Part shown: one piece after another, positions 7,354 to 14,968 of the stretch
How the letters are laid out: each line of letters opens with the position of its first letter
Position numbering within the stretch: position 1 is the first letter of the stretch
Source of the DNA: Streptomyces meridianus
GTDB taxonomy: Bacteria; Actinomycetota; Actinomycetes; Streptomycetales; Streptomycetaceae
DNA: 38,900 nt
Direction: 5' to 3'
Assembly (NCBI RefSeq): GCF_023703325.1
Contig: NZ_JAMQGM010000032.1
Location: 1-38,900 of the forward strand
Program-made: the position numbers and the translations under genes
The notes under the pieces: model-generated
Database searches by the model: none
What the model saw: the letters and a program-made list of their open reading frames with translations, nothing else
What the model was told of the DNA's origin: nothing

Positions 7354-8049
7354 CTTTTCTGCTGTTCTGCCGCTGTCTTTCCGGGTGTTTTCATCGCCCG
7401 CCGCGTTTTCATCGCCACGGCTGCCGCCACCTTTTGGCAGGGTGTCCCGGGGCTCGGCCGGATCGAGATGGAGCGCCGCAATTCCGGCTGCGGCCTGTGC
7501 GTATGCCGGCAAGGCCGTCGCGTCGCGGAACAGCCGAAGCGGCCGAGCGCCGCGACCGAGGCAGCCGGTCCCCGCGGGCGAGCGGCCTCTGCTCTTCTCC
7601 CCCACAGCCCCGGCCGAGTTCGTGGCAAGTGTCCACGATCCGGTGCGCGTGGCTGCGACCTCGCCCTCGGGCTCGATCCCGTGGCCTGCCCTCACGCTCA
7701 TGCCGCGGATGTTCACGGAGCTGTCACCCGAGGAGGGCTCTCGACTGCTCGGGTACCGCCCGTTGTTCGGAGAGCCTCGCGCGGTCCGTGTCGTCGCGCA
7801 TCGCAGTTCACCGCGGGAGCTGCTGTGAACTGCGCGGCTGACCCGGACCGCCGGCGCCGATCCGCCCGGGACCGCCTTCAACCGCCGGGTGCGGTAGGAG
7901 AAGGGCGCGCCGGCATCCGGCACGCGAGGTGGCGCGCCGGCGGGGCGGCGAGTCCGTTTTCCGTCCACGCCAACATGCCGCCGTCGGAGCCGGGTGCGGC
8001 CACCGGCATCGCGCCGGCCGGTGCGCGTCGTAACGGGACGGCGCGGAGG
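7354..8049. other. Gene-poor stretch after the tRNA array, possibly a decayed gene
   Basis: Nearly 700 bases with no gene I can support. One plus-strand frame ending at 7828 has protein-like sequence in its last 70 codons (for example ELSPEEGSRLLGYRPLFGEP) and fairly high third-position GC. The upstream part of the same frame is low-complexity Arg/Ser/Pro, with no convincing start or ribosome binding site. The stretch may be a 3' remnant of an old gene. It lies just beyond tRNA genes, which are common integration sites, but I see no integrase, att repeat or transposase. Confidence 0.35.
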
Positions 8050-8766
8050 TCAGTTGCCGCGGCGCAGGGCCTCGGTGAGACGGGCCGCGGCGTCGATCAC
8101 GGCCTGGGCGTGCATCCGGCCCGGATGACGGGTCAGCCGCTCGATGGGTCCGGATACCGAGACGGAGGCGACCACGCGGTTCGACGGCCCCCGCACCGGC
8201 GCGGAGACCGAGGCCACGCCGGGCTCGCGCTCACCGATCGACTGGGCCCAGCCGCGGCGCCGCACGCCCGAGAGTGCGGTCGCGGTGAACCGCGCACCCT
8301 GAAGGCCGCGGTGCAGCCGCTCGGGCTCCTCCCAGGCCATGAGGATCTGCGCGGCCGACCCGGCCTTCATCGGCAGTGTCGAACCGACGGGGACCGTGTC
8401 GCGCAGTCCGGAGAGACGCTCCGCCGCCGCCACGCAGATGCGCATGTCCCCCTGCCGCCGGTACAGCTGGGCGCTCTCACCGGTCACGTCGCGTAGATGC
8501 GTCAGCACGGGGCCGGCGCTCGCCAGGAGCCGGTCCTCACCCGCCGCGGCCGCCAGTTCGGCCAGCCGCGGGCCCAGGATGAAGCGGCCCTGCATGTCCC
8601 TCGCCACCATGCGGTGGTGCTCCAGCGCCACCGCGAGCCGGTGCGCGGTGGGGCGCGCGAGGCCGGTTGACGCGACCAGCCCGGCCAGGGTGGCCGGACC
8701 GGACTCCAGAGCGCTCAGTACGAGTGCTGCCTTGTCGAGAACGCCGACGCCACTAGAGTTGTCCAT
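8050..8766 (-). CDS. ndgR: IclR-family regulator NdgR (AreB)
   Basis: DNA-binding regulator of 238 residues. The N-terminal winged helix-turn-helix spans about residues 9-65 (ALVLSALESGPATLAGLVASTGLARPTAHRLAVALEHHRMV). The IclR ligand-binding domain follows, with PVGSTLPMKAGSAAQ and a C-terminal VVASVSVSGPIERLT block. The length, and the divergent position upstream of leuCD, match NdgR of S. coelicolor and AreB of S. clavuligerus, which control leuCD and other amino-acid genes. ATG 8766 (MDNSSGVGVLDKAALVL) is preferred over an in-frame start 7 codons upstream, which would run into the operator. No ribosome binding site precedes it, so a leaderless message is possible. The inverted repeat at 8775-8803 directly abuts the gene and suggests autoregulation. 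Confidence 0.92.
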   Translation of the reverse strand: MDNSSGVGVLDKAALVLSALESGPATLAGLVASTGLARPTAHRLAVALEHHRMVARDMQGRFILGPRLAELAAAAGEDRLLASAGPVLTHLRDVTGESAQLYRRQGDMRICVAAAERLSGLRDTVPVGSTLPMKAGSAAQILMAWEEPERLHRGLQGARFTATALSGVRRRGWAQSIGEREPGVASVSAPVRGPSNRVVASVSVSGPIERLTRHPGRMHAQAVIDAAARLTEALRRGN

Positions 8767-8774
8767 GCAACGAT

Positions 8775-8803
8775 ACTTGCGTCTCAAACTGTGAAACGCA
8801 AGT
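8775..8803. promoter_or_regulatory. Probable NdgR operator between ndgR and leuC
   Basis: Inverted repeat with 12-base arms ACTTGCGTCTCA and TGAAACGCAAGT around spacer AACTG; 11 of 12 positions are complementary. It starts 9 bases upstream of the ndgR ATG. The other arm ends 4 bases before TATCCT (8808-8813), a good -10 for leuC. A dimer bound here would cover both promoters. Assignment to NdgR rests on position and symmetry. Confidence 0.7.
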
Positions 8804-8807
8804 TCAC

Positions 8808-8813
8808 TATCCT
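8808..8813 (+). promoter_or_regulatory. Candidate -10 element of the leuC promoter
   Basis: TATCCT lies just downstream of the inverted repeat, with no good -35, as expected for an activated or repressed promoter. It predicts a leader of about 120 bases before leuC. That leader shows no leucine-rich leader peptide or obvious attenuator. Confidence 0.45.
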
Positions 8814-8941
8814 GCGGAACGCGTCACTCTTGGTACGGCGGAACCGTGGAGCGCGGCACCGCAGCGCCGCCCGGTTCCCGGGACCGGACGGGCACGTCAC
8901 TCGAGTTGGGCCGGACGAAGCACCCGGCCGAAGGGAAAGCG

Positions 8942-10366
8942 ATGGGACGGACACTCGCGGAAAAGGTCTGGGACGACCACATCGTGCGGCGAGCGGAGGG
9001 CGAGCCCGACCTCCTGTTCATCGACCTGCACCTGTTGCACGAGGTGACCAGCCCGCAGGCCTTCGACGGTCTTCGCAAGAACGGCCGCCGGGTGCGCCGG
9101 ACGGATCTGACGATCGCCACCGAGGACCACAACACCCCCACCCTCGACATCGACAAGCCCATCGCCGACCCCGTCTCCCGGACCCAGCTCGAGACCCTGC
9201 GCAGGAACTGCGCCGAGTTCGGCGTCCGGCTGCACCCGCTGGGTGACGTCGAGCAGGGCGTCGTCCACGTGGTGGGACCGCAGCTGGGACTGACCCAGCC
9301 CGGCACGACCGTGGTCTGCGGTGACAGCCACACCTCCACTCACGGGGCGTTCGGCGCCCTCGCCTTCGGTATCGGTACCAGCCAGGTCGAGCACGTTCTG
9401 GCCACCCAGACCCTGCCCCTCGCACCGTTCCGGACCATGGCGGTGACGGTGAACGGCGAACTGGGCGACGACGTCACGGCCAAGGACCTGATCCTCGCCG
9501 TCATCGCGCGCATCGGCACCGGAGGCGGCCAGGGCTACGTCATCGAATATCGCGGCGAGGCCATCGAGAAGCTGTCGATGGAAGCCCGGATGACCATCTG
9601 CAACATGTCGATCGAGGCCGGGGCCCGCGCCGGGATGATCGCTCCGGACAGCACCACCTTCGACTACATCCGCGGCCGCGACCACGCCCCGCAGGGTGCG
9701 GACTGGGATGCCGCCGTCGAATACTGGCGGACCCTGCGCACCGATGACGACGCCGTCTTCGACCACGAGGTCGTCATCGACGCCGCGGAGCTCGCGCCCT
9801 TCGTCACCTGGGGGACCAACCCCGGCCAGGGTGCGCCCCTGTCGGCCTCGGTGCCCGACCCCGCCGCCTTCGAGGACGCCTCGGAACGCTTCGCCGCCGA
9901 AAAGGCCTTGGAGTACATGGGCCTGGCTCCCGGGCAGCCGCTGCGCGAGATCCCCGTGGACACGGTCTTCGTCGGCTCGTGCACCAACGGCCGGATCGAG
10001 GACCTGCGCGCCGCCGCTTCCGTCCTCGACGGCAGGTCGGTCGCCGACGGCGTGCGGATGCTCGTCGTTCCCGGCTCGGTCCGGGTGGCCCTGGAGGCCG
10101 TCGCCGAAGGCCTGGACAAGGTCTTCACCGGTGCGGGGGCGGAATGGCGGCACGCCGGCTGCTCCATGTGTCTCGGCATGAACCCCGACCAGCTGGCTCC
10201 GGGGGAGCGGTCCGCGTCCACGTCCAACCGCAACTTCGAGGGCAGGCAGGGCAAGGGCGGCCGGACCCACCTGGTCTCGCCGCAGGTCGCCGCCGCCACC
10301 GCCGTCCTCGGGCATCTGGCCTCGCCCGCCGATCTCGTCGACGACCGCATCGCAGTGGAGGCCTGA
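8942..10366 (+). CDS. leuC: 3-isopropylmalate dehydratase large subunit
   Basis: Large subunit (474 residues) of isopropylmalate isomerase, which converts 2-isopropylmalate to 3-isopropylmalate in leucine synthesis as a LeuC-LeuD heterodimer in the cytosol. Aconitase-type features: FIDLHLLHEVTSPQAFDGLR near the start, GDSHTSTHGAFGALAFGIG, GSCTNGRIEDLRAAA with Cys347, and AGCSMCLGMNPDQL with Cys407 and Cys410. These three cysteines hold the 4Fe-4S cluster. TSNRNFEGRQGKGGRTHLVSP follows. ATG 8942 is preceded by AAGGGA. leuD starts 6 bases after the stop, so the two form an operon, probably controlled by the upstream NdgR operator. Confidence 0.97.
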   Translation: MGRTLAEKVWDDHIVRRAEGEPDLLFIDLHLLHEVTSPQAFDGLRKNGRRVRRTDLTIATEDHNTPTLDIDKPIADPVSRTQLETLRRNCAEFGVRLHPLGDVEQGVVHVVGPQLGLTQPGTTVVCGDSHTSTHGAFGALAFGIGTSQVEHVLATQTLPLAPFRTMAVTVNGELGDDVTAKDLILAVIARIGTGGGQGYVIEYRGEAIEKLSMEARMTICNMSIEAGARAGMIAPDSTTFDYIRGRDHAPQGADWDAAVEYWRTLRTDDDAVFDHEVVIDAAELAPFVTWGTNPGQGAPLSASVPDPAAFEDASERFAAEKALEYMGLAPGQPLREIPVDTVFVGSCTNGRIEDLRAAASVLDGRSVADGVRMLVVPGSVRVALEAVAEGLDKVFTGAGAEWRHAGCSMCLGMNPDQLAPGERSASTSNRNFEGRQGKGGRTHLVSPQVAAATAVLGHLASPADLVDDRIAVEA

Positions 10367-10372
10367 GCAGTC

Positions 10373-10966
10373 ATGGAAGCATTCACCACGCACACCGGCC
10401 GGGCCGTCCCGCTGCGCCGCAGCAATGTGGACACCGACCAGATCATCCCTGCCCACTGGCTCAAGAAGGTCACGCGTGACGGTTTCGAGGACGGGCTGTT
10501 CGAGGCCTGGCGCAAGGACCCGGAATTCGTCCTCAACCGGCCCGAACGCCAGGGCTCGACAGTTCTCGTCGCGGGTCCCGACTTCGGCACCGGTTCCTCG
10601 CGTGAGCACGCCGTCTGGGCACTGCAGAACTACGGGTTCAAGGCCGTGATCTCCCCCCGGTTCGCCGACATCTTCCGCGGCAACTCGCTGAAGAACGGCC
10701 TGCTGACCGTGCTGCTGCCGCAGGAGACCGTGGAGCGGCTCTGGCAGATCACCGAGGCCGACCCTGCGGCGGAGATCACCGTCGACCTCGTCGCACGCGA
10801 GGTACGGGCCGAGGGTGTACGGGCGGCGTTCGAACTCGAGGAAAACGCCCGCTGGCGCCTGATGGAGGGACTGGACGACATCAGCCTGACACTGCAGAAC
10901 GAGGCGGCCATCAGCGCCTACGAGGCGTCCCGCCCCGCCTTCAAGCCCCGGACCGCGCGGGCCTGA
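10373..10966 (+). CDS. leuD: 3-isopropylmalate dehydratase small subunit
   Basis: Small (swivel-domain) subunit, 197 residues, normal for the family. The N-terminus has PLRRSNVDTDQIIPAHWLKK. The substrate-contacting block FGTGSSREHAVWALQNYGFKAVISPRFADIF and NSLKNGLLTVLLP follow. It pairs with LeuC to isomerise isopropylmalate. It starts 6 bases after leuC, and a long hairpin begins 22 bases after its stop. Confidence 0.97.
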   Translation: MEAFTTHTGRAVPLRRSNVDTDQIIPAHWLKKVTRDGFEDGLFEAWRKDPEFVLNRPERQGSTVLVAGPDFGTGSSREHAVWALQNYGFKAVISPRFADIFRGNSLKNGLLTVLLPQETVERLWQITEADPAAEITVDLVAREVRAEGVRAAFELEENARWRLMEGLDDISLTLQNEAAISAYEASRPAFKPRTARA

Positions 10967-10987
10967 CCGCCCTGCACGTCGTCTTCC

Positions 10988-11021
10988 GCTGCGCCCCGCA
11001 CCCAACGGTGTGGGGCGCAGC
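10988..11021 (+). terminator. Terminator of leuCD
   Basis: A 14-bp stem, GCTGCGCCCCGCAC (10988-11001) with GTGTGGGGCGCAGC (11008-11021), has one G-T pair and a 6-base loop CCAACG. It is followed by CGTATGTT, only weakly T-rich. Confidence 0.7.
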
Positions 11022-11075
11022 CGTATGTTGGGATCCCGCGAAGCGACAACTCGCCGCAGATGGCACAATCGGTGC

Positions 11076-11309
11076 ATGGATCGCGACAGTCAACTCGAGC
11101 TCTACGGGGCCGTCGCGGACCGGCTCAAGGAGGCGCATGCGAGGGTGCGCACACTGCAAGTCCCGGACGAAGTACGGATGACGCTGTCGCGGAAACTGCT
11201 GGCCATCACGGCTGCGAGCAAGCGGGACCTCGCCGCGGCGGCCCGTCGTCTGGACCGGTTCATTGACGACTTGGACGAGAGTCGATTCCCCGATGACGGA
11301 ACTGCATGA
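11076..11309 (+). CDS. Small conserved-looking helical protein, function unknown
   Basis: A 77-residue, highly charged, probably all-helical protein (MDRDSQLELYGAVADRLKEA at the start, then helices rich in Arg, Ala and Asp). It has no signal peptide or membrane segment. ATG 11076 is chosen because CACAAT, a good -10 hexamer, ends 6 bases before it and there is no ribosome binding site, which points to a leaderless message. The frame remains open to 11010, but that would run through the leuD terminator. It stands alone between leuD and hupS. I do not recognise the family. Confidence 0.7.
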   Translation: MDRDSQLELYGAVADRLKEAHARVRTLQVPDEVRMTLSRKLLAITAASKRDLAAAARRLDRFIDDLDESRFPDDGTA

Positions 11310-11356
11310 GGGGCCCGAGTCCATTGCGGCACAAGGGTGATTAGCCCGTTTCATGT

Positions 11357-11385
11357 TTGATTTGCGGTATATATCTGCCTAGCGT
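11357..11385 (+). promoter_or_regulatory. Candidate hupS promoter
   Basis: TTGATT (11357-11362), a 17-base spacer that is A/T-rich (TATATAT), and TAGCGT (11380-11385). A start near 11392 would leave a leader of about 44 bases. Confidence 0.5.
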
Positions 11386-11435
11386 GCGAAAAGCTTGAAC
11401 ACTTTCGTTCCGGCAGTGGCTCCGAAGGGGAAGAC

Positions 11436-12083
11436 GTGAACAAGGCGCAGCTCGTAGAAGCGATTGCCGACAAGCTCGGCGGGCGGCAGAACGCCGCCGA
11501 AGCTGTCGACGCGGTACTGGACGCGATCGTTCGCGCGGTCGTCGCTGGGGACCGGGTCTCGGTCACCGGCTTCGGCTCGTTCGAGAAGGTCGACCGGCCC
11601 GCCCGTTACGCCCGCAACCCCCAGACCGGCGAGCGCGTCAGGGTCAAGAAGACCTCGGTGCCCCGATTCCGGGCCGGCCAGGGCTTCAAGGACCTGGTGA
11701 GCGGCTCCAAGAAGCTGCCCCGGGGCGGGGAGGTCTCCGTCAAGAAGGCCCCCAAGGGCAGCCTGTCGGGCGGCGTCACAGCCAAGGCCGTGGCCAAGAA
11801 GGCCACTGCGAAGAAGGCCGCGGCCAAGAAGACCGCTGCGAAGCGCGCCGCAGCCAAGAAGACCACCGCGAAGAAGGCGGCTGCGAAGAAGACCCCGGCC
11901 AAGAAGACGGCCGCCAAGAAGACCCCGGCCAAGAAGACGGCCGCCAAGAAGACCACCGCGAAGAAGGCCACCGCCAAGAAGACGGCTCCCGCGAAGAAGG
12001 CCACCGCCAAGAAGTCCCCGGCGCGCAGGACGACGGCACGCAAGACCACCGCCAAGAAGGCGGCATCCGCAAGGAAGAAGTGA
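11436..12083 (+). CDS. hupS: HU-family nucleoid protein with lysine-rich tail (HupS type)
   Basis: Nucleoid-associated DNA-binding protein of 215 residues. Residues 1-92 are a full HU domain (MNKAQLVEAIADKLGG, VSVTGFGSFEKVDRPARYARNP with the DNA-intercalating RNP arm, VPRFRAGQGFKDLV). From about residue 100 it has a histone H1-like tail of AKKT/AAKK repeats. This two-domain form is an actinobacterial hallmark; in Streptomyces HupS acts in spore nucleoid compaction. The GTG start is preceded by GAAGGGGAAG. Two perfect 30-base tandem units lie in the tail at 11891-11920 and 11921-11950. Confidence 0.95.
   Translation: MNKAQLVEAIADKLGGRQNAAEAVDAVLDAIVRAVVAGDRVSVTGFGSFEKVDRPARYARNPQTGERVRVKKTSVPRFRAGQGFKDLVSGSKKLPRGGEVSVKKAPKGSLSGGVTAKAVAKKATAKKAAAKKTAAKRAAAKKTTAKKAAAKKTPAKKTAAKKTPAKKTAAKKTTAKKATAKKTAPAKKATAKKSPARRTTARKTTAKKAASARKK
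11891..11950 (+). repeat. Perfect 30-bp tandem repeat inside the hupS tail
   Basis: Two identical adjacent 30-base units (11891-11920 and 11921-11950), each encoding a KTPAKKTAAK-type decamer of the lysine-rich tail. The surrounding AAGAAG repeats are imperfect. Such units can expand or contract by slippage without shifting the frame. Confidence 0.9.
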
Positions 12084-12101
12084 TCCGGGTACGGACGCGC
12101 C

Positions 12102-12131
12102 GGGCCGGGACTCCTGACGGGAGCCCGGCCC
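12102..12131. terminator. Bidirectional terminator between hupS and the convergent small gene
   Basis: GGGCCGGG-A-CTCC (12102-12114) pairs with GGAG-CCCGGCCC (12120-12131), with one bulged A and a short loop. It lies 18 bases after hupS and 9 bases after the end of the minus-strand gene at 12141. Confidence 0.65.
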
Positions 12132-12140
12132 GCGGTCCGT

Positions 12141-12344
12141 TCAGAGCGTCTGCAGGGTGACGAGGACGATCCTGCGGGTCGCGCCCTCGCCGCTGACCTC
12201 GATCCGCACCCGCTGACCGGGCCGCAGCAGTAGAAGGCCCCCTGCGTCGAACGCGGCGGTGTCGAACGGCAGCGGAGTGCCATCGTCCAGGAGAACGCTG
12301 CCGGAACGGGTCTGCGCGTCGTACGTGTAAGCGGTCGCCTGCAT
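12141..12344 (-). CDS. Small beta-rich protein downstream of cofC, function unknown
   Basis: A 67-residue protein. It starts MQATAYTYDAQTRSGSVLLD and continues DGTPLPFDTAAFDAGGLLLL, then LRPGQRVRIEV. The alternating pattern and the RPGQRV turn suggest a small OB/SH3-like or cold-shock-like beta barrel, but the RNA-binding motifs of cold-shock proteins are absent. The ATG is 10 bases after the stop of the cofC gene on the same strand, so the two are probably co-transcribed. The upstream ribosome binding site is weak. No function can be assigned. Confidence 0.75.
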   Translation of the reverse strand: MQATAYTYDAQTRSGSVLLDDGTPLPFDTAAFDAGGLLLLRPGQRVRIEVSGEGATRRIVLVTLQTL

Positions 12345-12354
12345 GAACGAGAGC

Positions 12355-13041
12355 CTAGACGAACGGCCCGGGCGCCGCTCTTCCGCCGGTTCCGGCCGGG
12401 AGCCGGGCCGCCGTGTACGGCCCCACGCCGAGGGCGAGTGCGCAGCGCAGGTCGTCGCCGGTGTCCACGTCCCGCCGCACGCTCTCGACACCGGACGGAT
12501 CGATCTCCCGTGCGCCCGAGGCCCGGTGCCGTGCACGGGAACGCCCGCCGAAGGCCGGGGCGAGGGGCGTTCCGGCGGAGGCGGACAGGAACGTCGTCCC
12601 CACTCCGGCGGCGTCCGCGAGGAAGGCTCGGGGATGGTGTGCCGCACGGGCCAGGACCAGGTTCAGTTCGGCCGGTCGGAGAGCCGGGAGATCCGCACCG
12701 AGCGCCGCCGTCGCCGCGCCGGGCCGGGCCCGCCGGACGGCGTGCGCGCCGTATTCCAGCGCGGCGTTGAGCCCGGCGCCGGGGACATCGGCGACGACGT
12801 GGGCGCCGAGGGCCGTCACTTCCGCCGCGGCGACCGGATCATCAGTGACCACGACCACGTCCACGACAGCCGGGACGGCCAGCGCAGCGGCGACGGTGTC
12901 CTGGGCGAAAGCCAGGGCGAGGGTGGGCCGCAACCTGCCCACGGCGGTGCCGCTGAGCCTGCTCTTGGCCTGATCCAGGGGTTTCAGTGGCACGATCAGG
13001 GTCCAATCGGACCTCACGACGCCCTCTCCGTCTCTGCGCAT
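12355..13041 (-). CDS. cofC: Phosphoenolpyruvate/2-phospholactate guanylyltransferase for coenzyme F420
   Basis: Nucleotidyltransferase of about 228 residues (CofC/FbiD family). It transfers GMP from GTP to phosphoenolpyruvate (the mycobacterial substrate) or 2-phospholactate, giving the activated precursor for FbiA in F420 synthesis. Motifs: WTLIVPLKPLDQAKSRLSG with the nucleotide-binding Lys/Arg, VVVVTDDPVAAAEV, GAHVVADVPGAGLNAAL and AALGADLPALRPAEL. ATG 13041 has AGGGGAG 9 bases upstream. GTG 13017, with GGAGAGGG just before it, is an equally good alternative. The longer open frame overlaps plsC on the other strand and is not credible. No other F420 genes are in the window. Confidence 0.85.
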   Translation of the reverse strand: MRRDGEGVVRSDWTLIVPLKPLDQAKSRLSGTAVGRLRPTLALAFAQDTVAAALAVPAVVDVVVVTDDPVAAAEVTALGAHVVADVPGAGLNAALEYGAHAVRRARPGAATAALGADLPALRPAELNLVLARAAHHPRAFLADAAGVGTTFLSASAGTPLAPAFGGRSRARHRASGAREIDPSGVESVRRDVDTGDDLRCALALGVGPYTAARLPAGTGGRAAPGPFV

Positions 13042-13180
13042 CGCGGCCATTCTCCCCTGCGGCCGCCGGTGCCCCCGCAGGACGGGGTTACGGTGTTCTC
13101 GACAGACCGGGGACCTGGGGTGAAACTTGTGCGGTTGCCCCGCCCGCAGCTCATCAGGTCCCCACGAGGAGGGTTTCCGA

Positions 13181-13936
13181 GTGTCCCGCCGCAGAATCGG
13201 CTTCTGGTACCGCTTGGCAGCGGTCATTGCTAAACCGCCGCTGGTGGTTCTGTTCAAGCGGGACTGGCGCGGAATGGAGAATATTCCGGACGCCGGGGGG
13301 TTTATCACCGCCGTGAACCACAATTCGGCGCTCGACCCGTTGTCGTACGGGCACTTTCAGTACAACACCGGCCGGGTGCCCCGGCTGCTCGCGAAAGCCT
13401 CCCTTTTCCAGGTGCCGTTCGTCGGCACCGTACTGCGCCGGACCGGTCAGATTCCCGTTTACCGCGAGTCCAGCGACGCCGCGAACGCGTTCCGCTCCGC
13501 CGTCGACGCGATCAACAGCGGCGAGTGCGTGGCCTTCTACCCCGAGGGCACGCTGACCCGTGATCCCGACCACTGGCCCATGCAGGGCAAGACCGGTGCC
13601 GCCCGGGTCGCCCTGCTCACCAGGGCACCGGTGATCCCCGTTGCGCAGTGGGGTGCCAACCAGGTCATGCCGCCCTACGCGAAGGCGAACAAGGTGCGGC
13701 TCTTCCCCCGCAAGACGCTGAAGGTGATGGCCGGCCCGCCGGTCGATCTGTCCGCCTACTACGGCCAGGAGCCGACGGCCGAGGTGCTGCGCGAGGCGAC
13801 CGACGCCATCATGGCCGCGGTCACCGGTCTCCTCGCGGAGCTGCGCGGTGAACCCGCGCCCGCCGCGCTCTACGATCATCGATCGGCTCGCGCGGAACAG
13901 CGGGCGAGGGCGCAGAAGCAGGAGGAGAGCACGTGA
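13181..13936 (+). CDS. plsC: 1-acyl-sn-glycerol-3-phosphate acyltransferase
   Basis: Membrane-associated lysophosphatidate acyltransferase-type enzyme of 251 residues, making phosphatidic acid for phospholipids. The catalytic block NHNSALD (His47, Asp52) and the substrate block FYPEGTLTRDP (Glu122-Gly-Thr124) are intact, with PVIPVAQWG downstream. There is a mildly hydrophobic N-terminal stretch but no clear transmembrane helix. The GTG start is preceded by GAGGAGGG with a 7-base spacing. The last bases overlap the start of gpsA (GTGA), so two successive steps of glycerophospholipid synthesis are coupled. The C-terminal 25 residues are charged and probably disordered. Confidence 0.93.
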   Translation: MSRRRIGFWYRLAAVIAKPPLVVLFKRDWRGMENIPDAGGFITAVNHNSALDPLSYGHFQYNTGRVPRLLAKASLFQVPFVGTVLRRTGQIPVYRESSDAANAFRSAVDAINSGECVAFYPEGTLTRDPDHWPMQGKTGAARVALLTRAPVIPVAQWGANQVMPPYAKANKVRLFPRKTLKVMAGPPVDLSAYYGQEPTAEVLREATDAIMAAVTGLLAELRGEPAPAALYDHRSARAEQRARAQKQEEST

Positions 13937-14934
13937 CGCGCTGCGCGGTCTTCGGCACCGGCTCCTGGGGCACCGCATTCGCGATGGTCCTCGGCGACGC
14001 AGGCTGCGACGTCACGCTGTGGGGGCGCCGGACCGAACTCGTGGACGCCGTCAACACCCGGCGCGAGAATCCCGACTACCTCCCCGGGACCGAACTTCCC
14101 GCGAATGTCCGCGCCACCACCGACCCCGCGGAGGCCGCTCGTGACGCGGACTTCACGGTGCTCGCCGTCCCCTCCCAGACCCTCCGGGCCAACCTGGCCC
14201 GCTGGAGCCCCCTGCTGCGTCCCGACACCGTCCTCGTCAGCCTGATGAAGGGCGTCGAGCTGGGCACGGCCAAGCGCATGAGCGAAGTGATCGAGGAGGT
14301 CGGGAAGGCGGCCCCGGAGCAGGTTGCCGTGCTGACCGGCCCGAACCTCGCGAAGGAGGTCGCGGCCCGGCAGCCCGCCGCCGCGGTCGTGGCCTGCACC
14401 GACGAGACGGTCGCCCAGCGGCTGCAGGCCGCTTGCCACACGCCCTACTTCCGTCCCTACACGAACGTCGACGTGGTGGGCTGCGAACTCGGGGGCGCGG
14501 TCAAGAACGTCATCGCGCTGGCCGTCGGAATCGCCGACGGCATGGGGCTCGGCGACAACGCGAAAGCATCGCTCATCACCCGGGGGCTCGCCGAGACCAC
14601 CCGCCTCGGTCTCGCCATGGGCGCCGACGCGCACACCTTCGCCGGCCTGGCGGGCATGGGCGACCTGGTCGCCACCTGCTCGTCACCGCTGTCCCGCAAC
14701 AACACCTTCGGCACCAACCTCGGACGCGGTATGACGCTCGAGGAGACCATCGCCGTCACCAAGCAGACTGCGGAGGGCGTCAAGTCGTGCCAGTCCGTGC
14801 TGGATCTGGCGCAGCGGCACGGCATCGACATGCCGATCACCGAGACCGTTGTGGAGATCGTGCACGAAGGCAAGCCGCCGCTGGTGGCGCTCAAGGGACT
14901 GATGTCGCGGAGCGCCAAGTCCGAGCGGCGCTGA
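13933..14934 (+). CDS. gpsA: NAD(P)-dependent glycerol-3-phosphate dehydrogenase
   Basis: Cytosolic enzyme of 333 residues that reduces dihydroxyacetone phosphate to sn-glycerol 3-phosphate, the backbone for phospholipids. The Rossmann motif FGTGSWGTAFAMVLG is at residues 7-21. LTGPNLAKEVA and the catalytic region GGAVKNVIALAVGIADGMGLG follow, with Lys191 as the active-site lysine. The GTG start overlaps the plsC stop in GTGA. The stop codon at 14932-14934 lies within the candidate -35 of the ddlA promoter. Confidence 0.97.
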   Translation: MTRCAVFGTGSWGTAFAMVLGDAGCDVTLWGRRTELVDAVNTRRENPDYLPGTELPANVRATTDPAEAARDADFTVLAVPSQTLRANLARWSPLLRPDTVLVSLMKGVELGTAKRMSEVIEEVGKAAPEQVAVLTGPNLAKEVAARQPAAAVVACTDETVAQRLQAACHTPYFRPYTNVDVVGCELGGAVKNVIALAVGIADGMGLGDNAKASLITRGLAETTRLGLAMGADAHTFAGLAGMGDLVATCSSPLSRNNTFGTNLGRGMTLEETIAVTKQTAEGVKSCQSVLDLAQRHGIDMPITETVVEIVHEGKPPLVALKGLMSRSAKSERR

Positions 14935-14959
14935 CTCCGTACCGACTGCAAGGTAACCT
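14931..14959 (+). promoter_or_regulatory. Candidate ddlA promoter, nearly leaderless
   Basis: CTGACT (14931-14936), a 17-base spacer and TAACCT (14954-14959). The hexamer ends 9 bases before the ddlA ATG, so the transcript would have at most a 2-3 base leader. There is no ribosome binding site closer than the AAGG at 14950, which is too far upstream. Confidence 0.5.
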
Positions 14960-14968
14960 CAACGCGAT

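Noticed and set aside
7385..7828. A complete 147-residue gene after the tRNA array
   Set aside because: The first half is low-complexity, there is no ribosome binding site, and only the 3' part looks protein-like. It is reported as a possible remnant.
8814..8941. Leucine attenuator or leader peptide in the leuC leader
   Set aside because: No short frame rich in Leu, Val or Ile codons and no terminator/antiterminator pair was visible.
8897..11077. A 726-codon minus-strand frame opposite leuC and leuD
   Set aside because: Antisense shadow. Both strands cannot be coding, and LeuC/LeuD carry all catalytic motifs.
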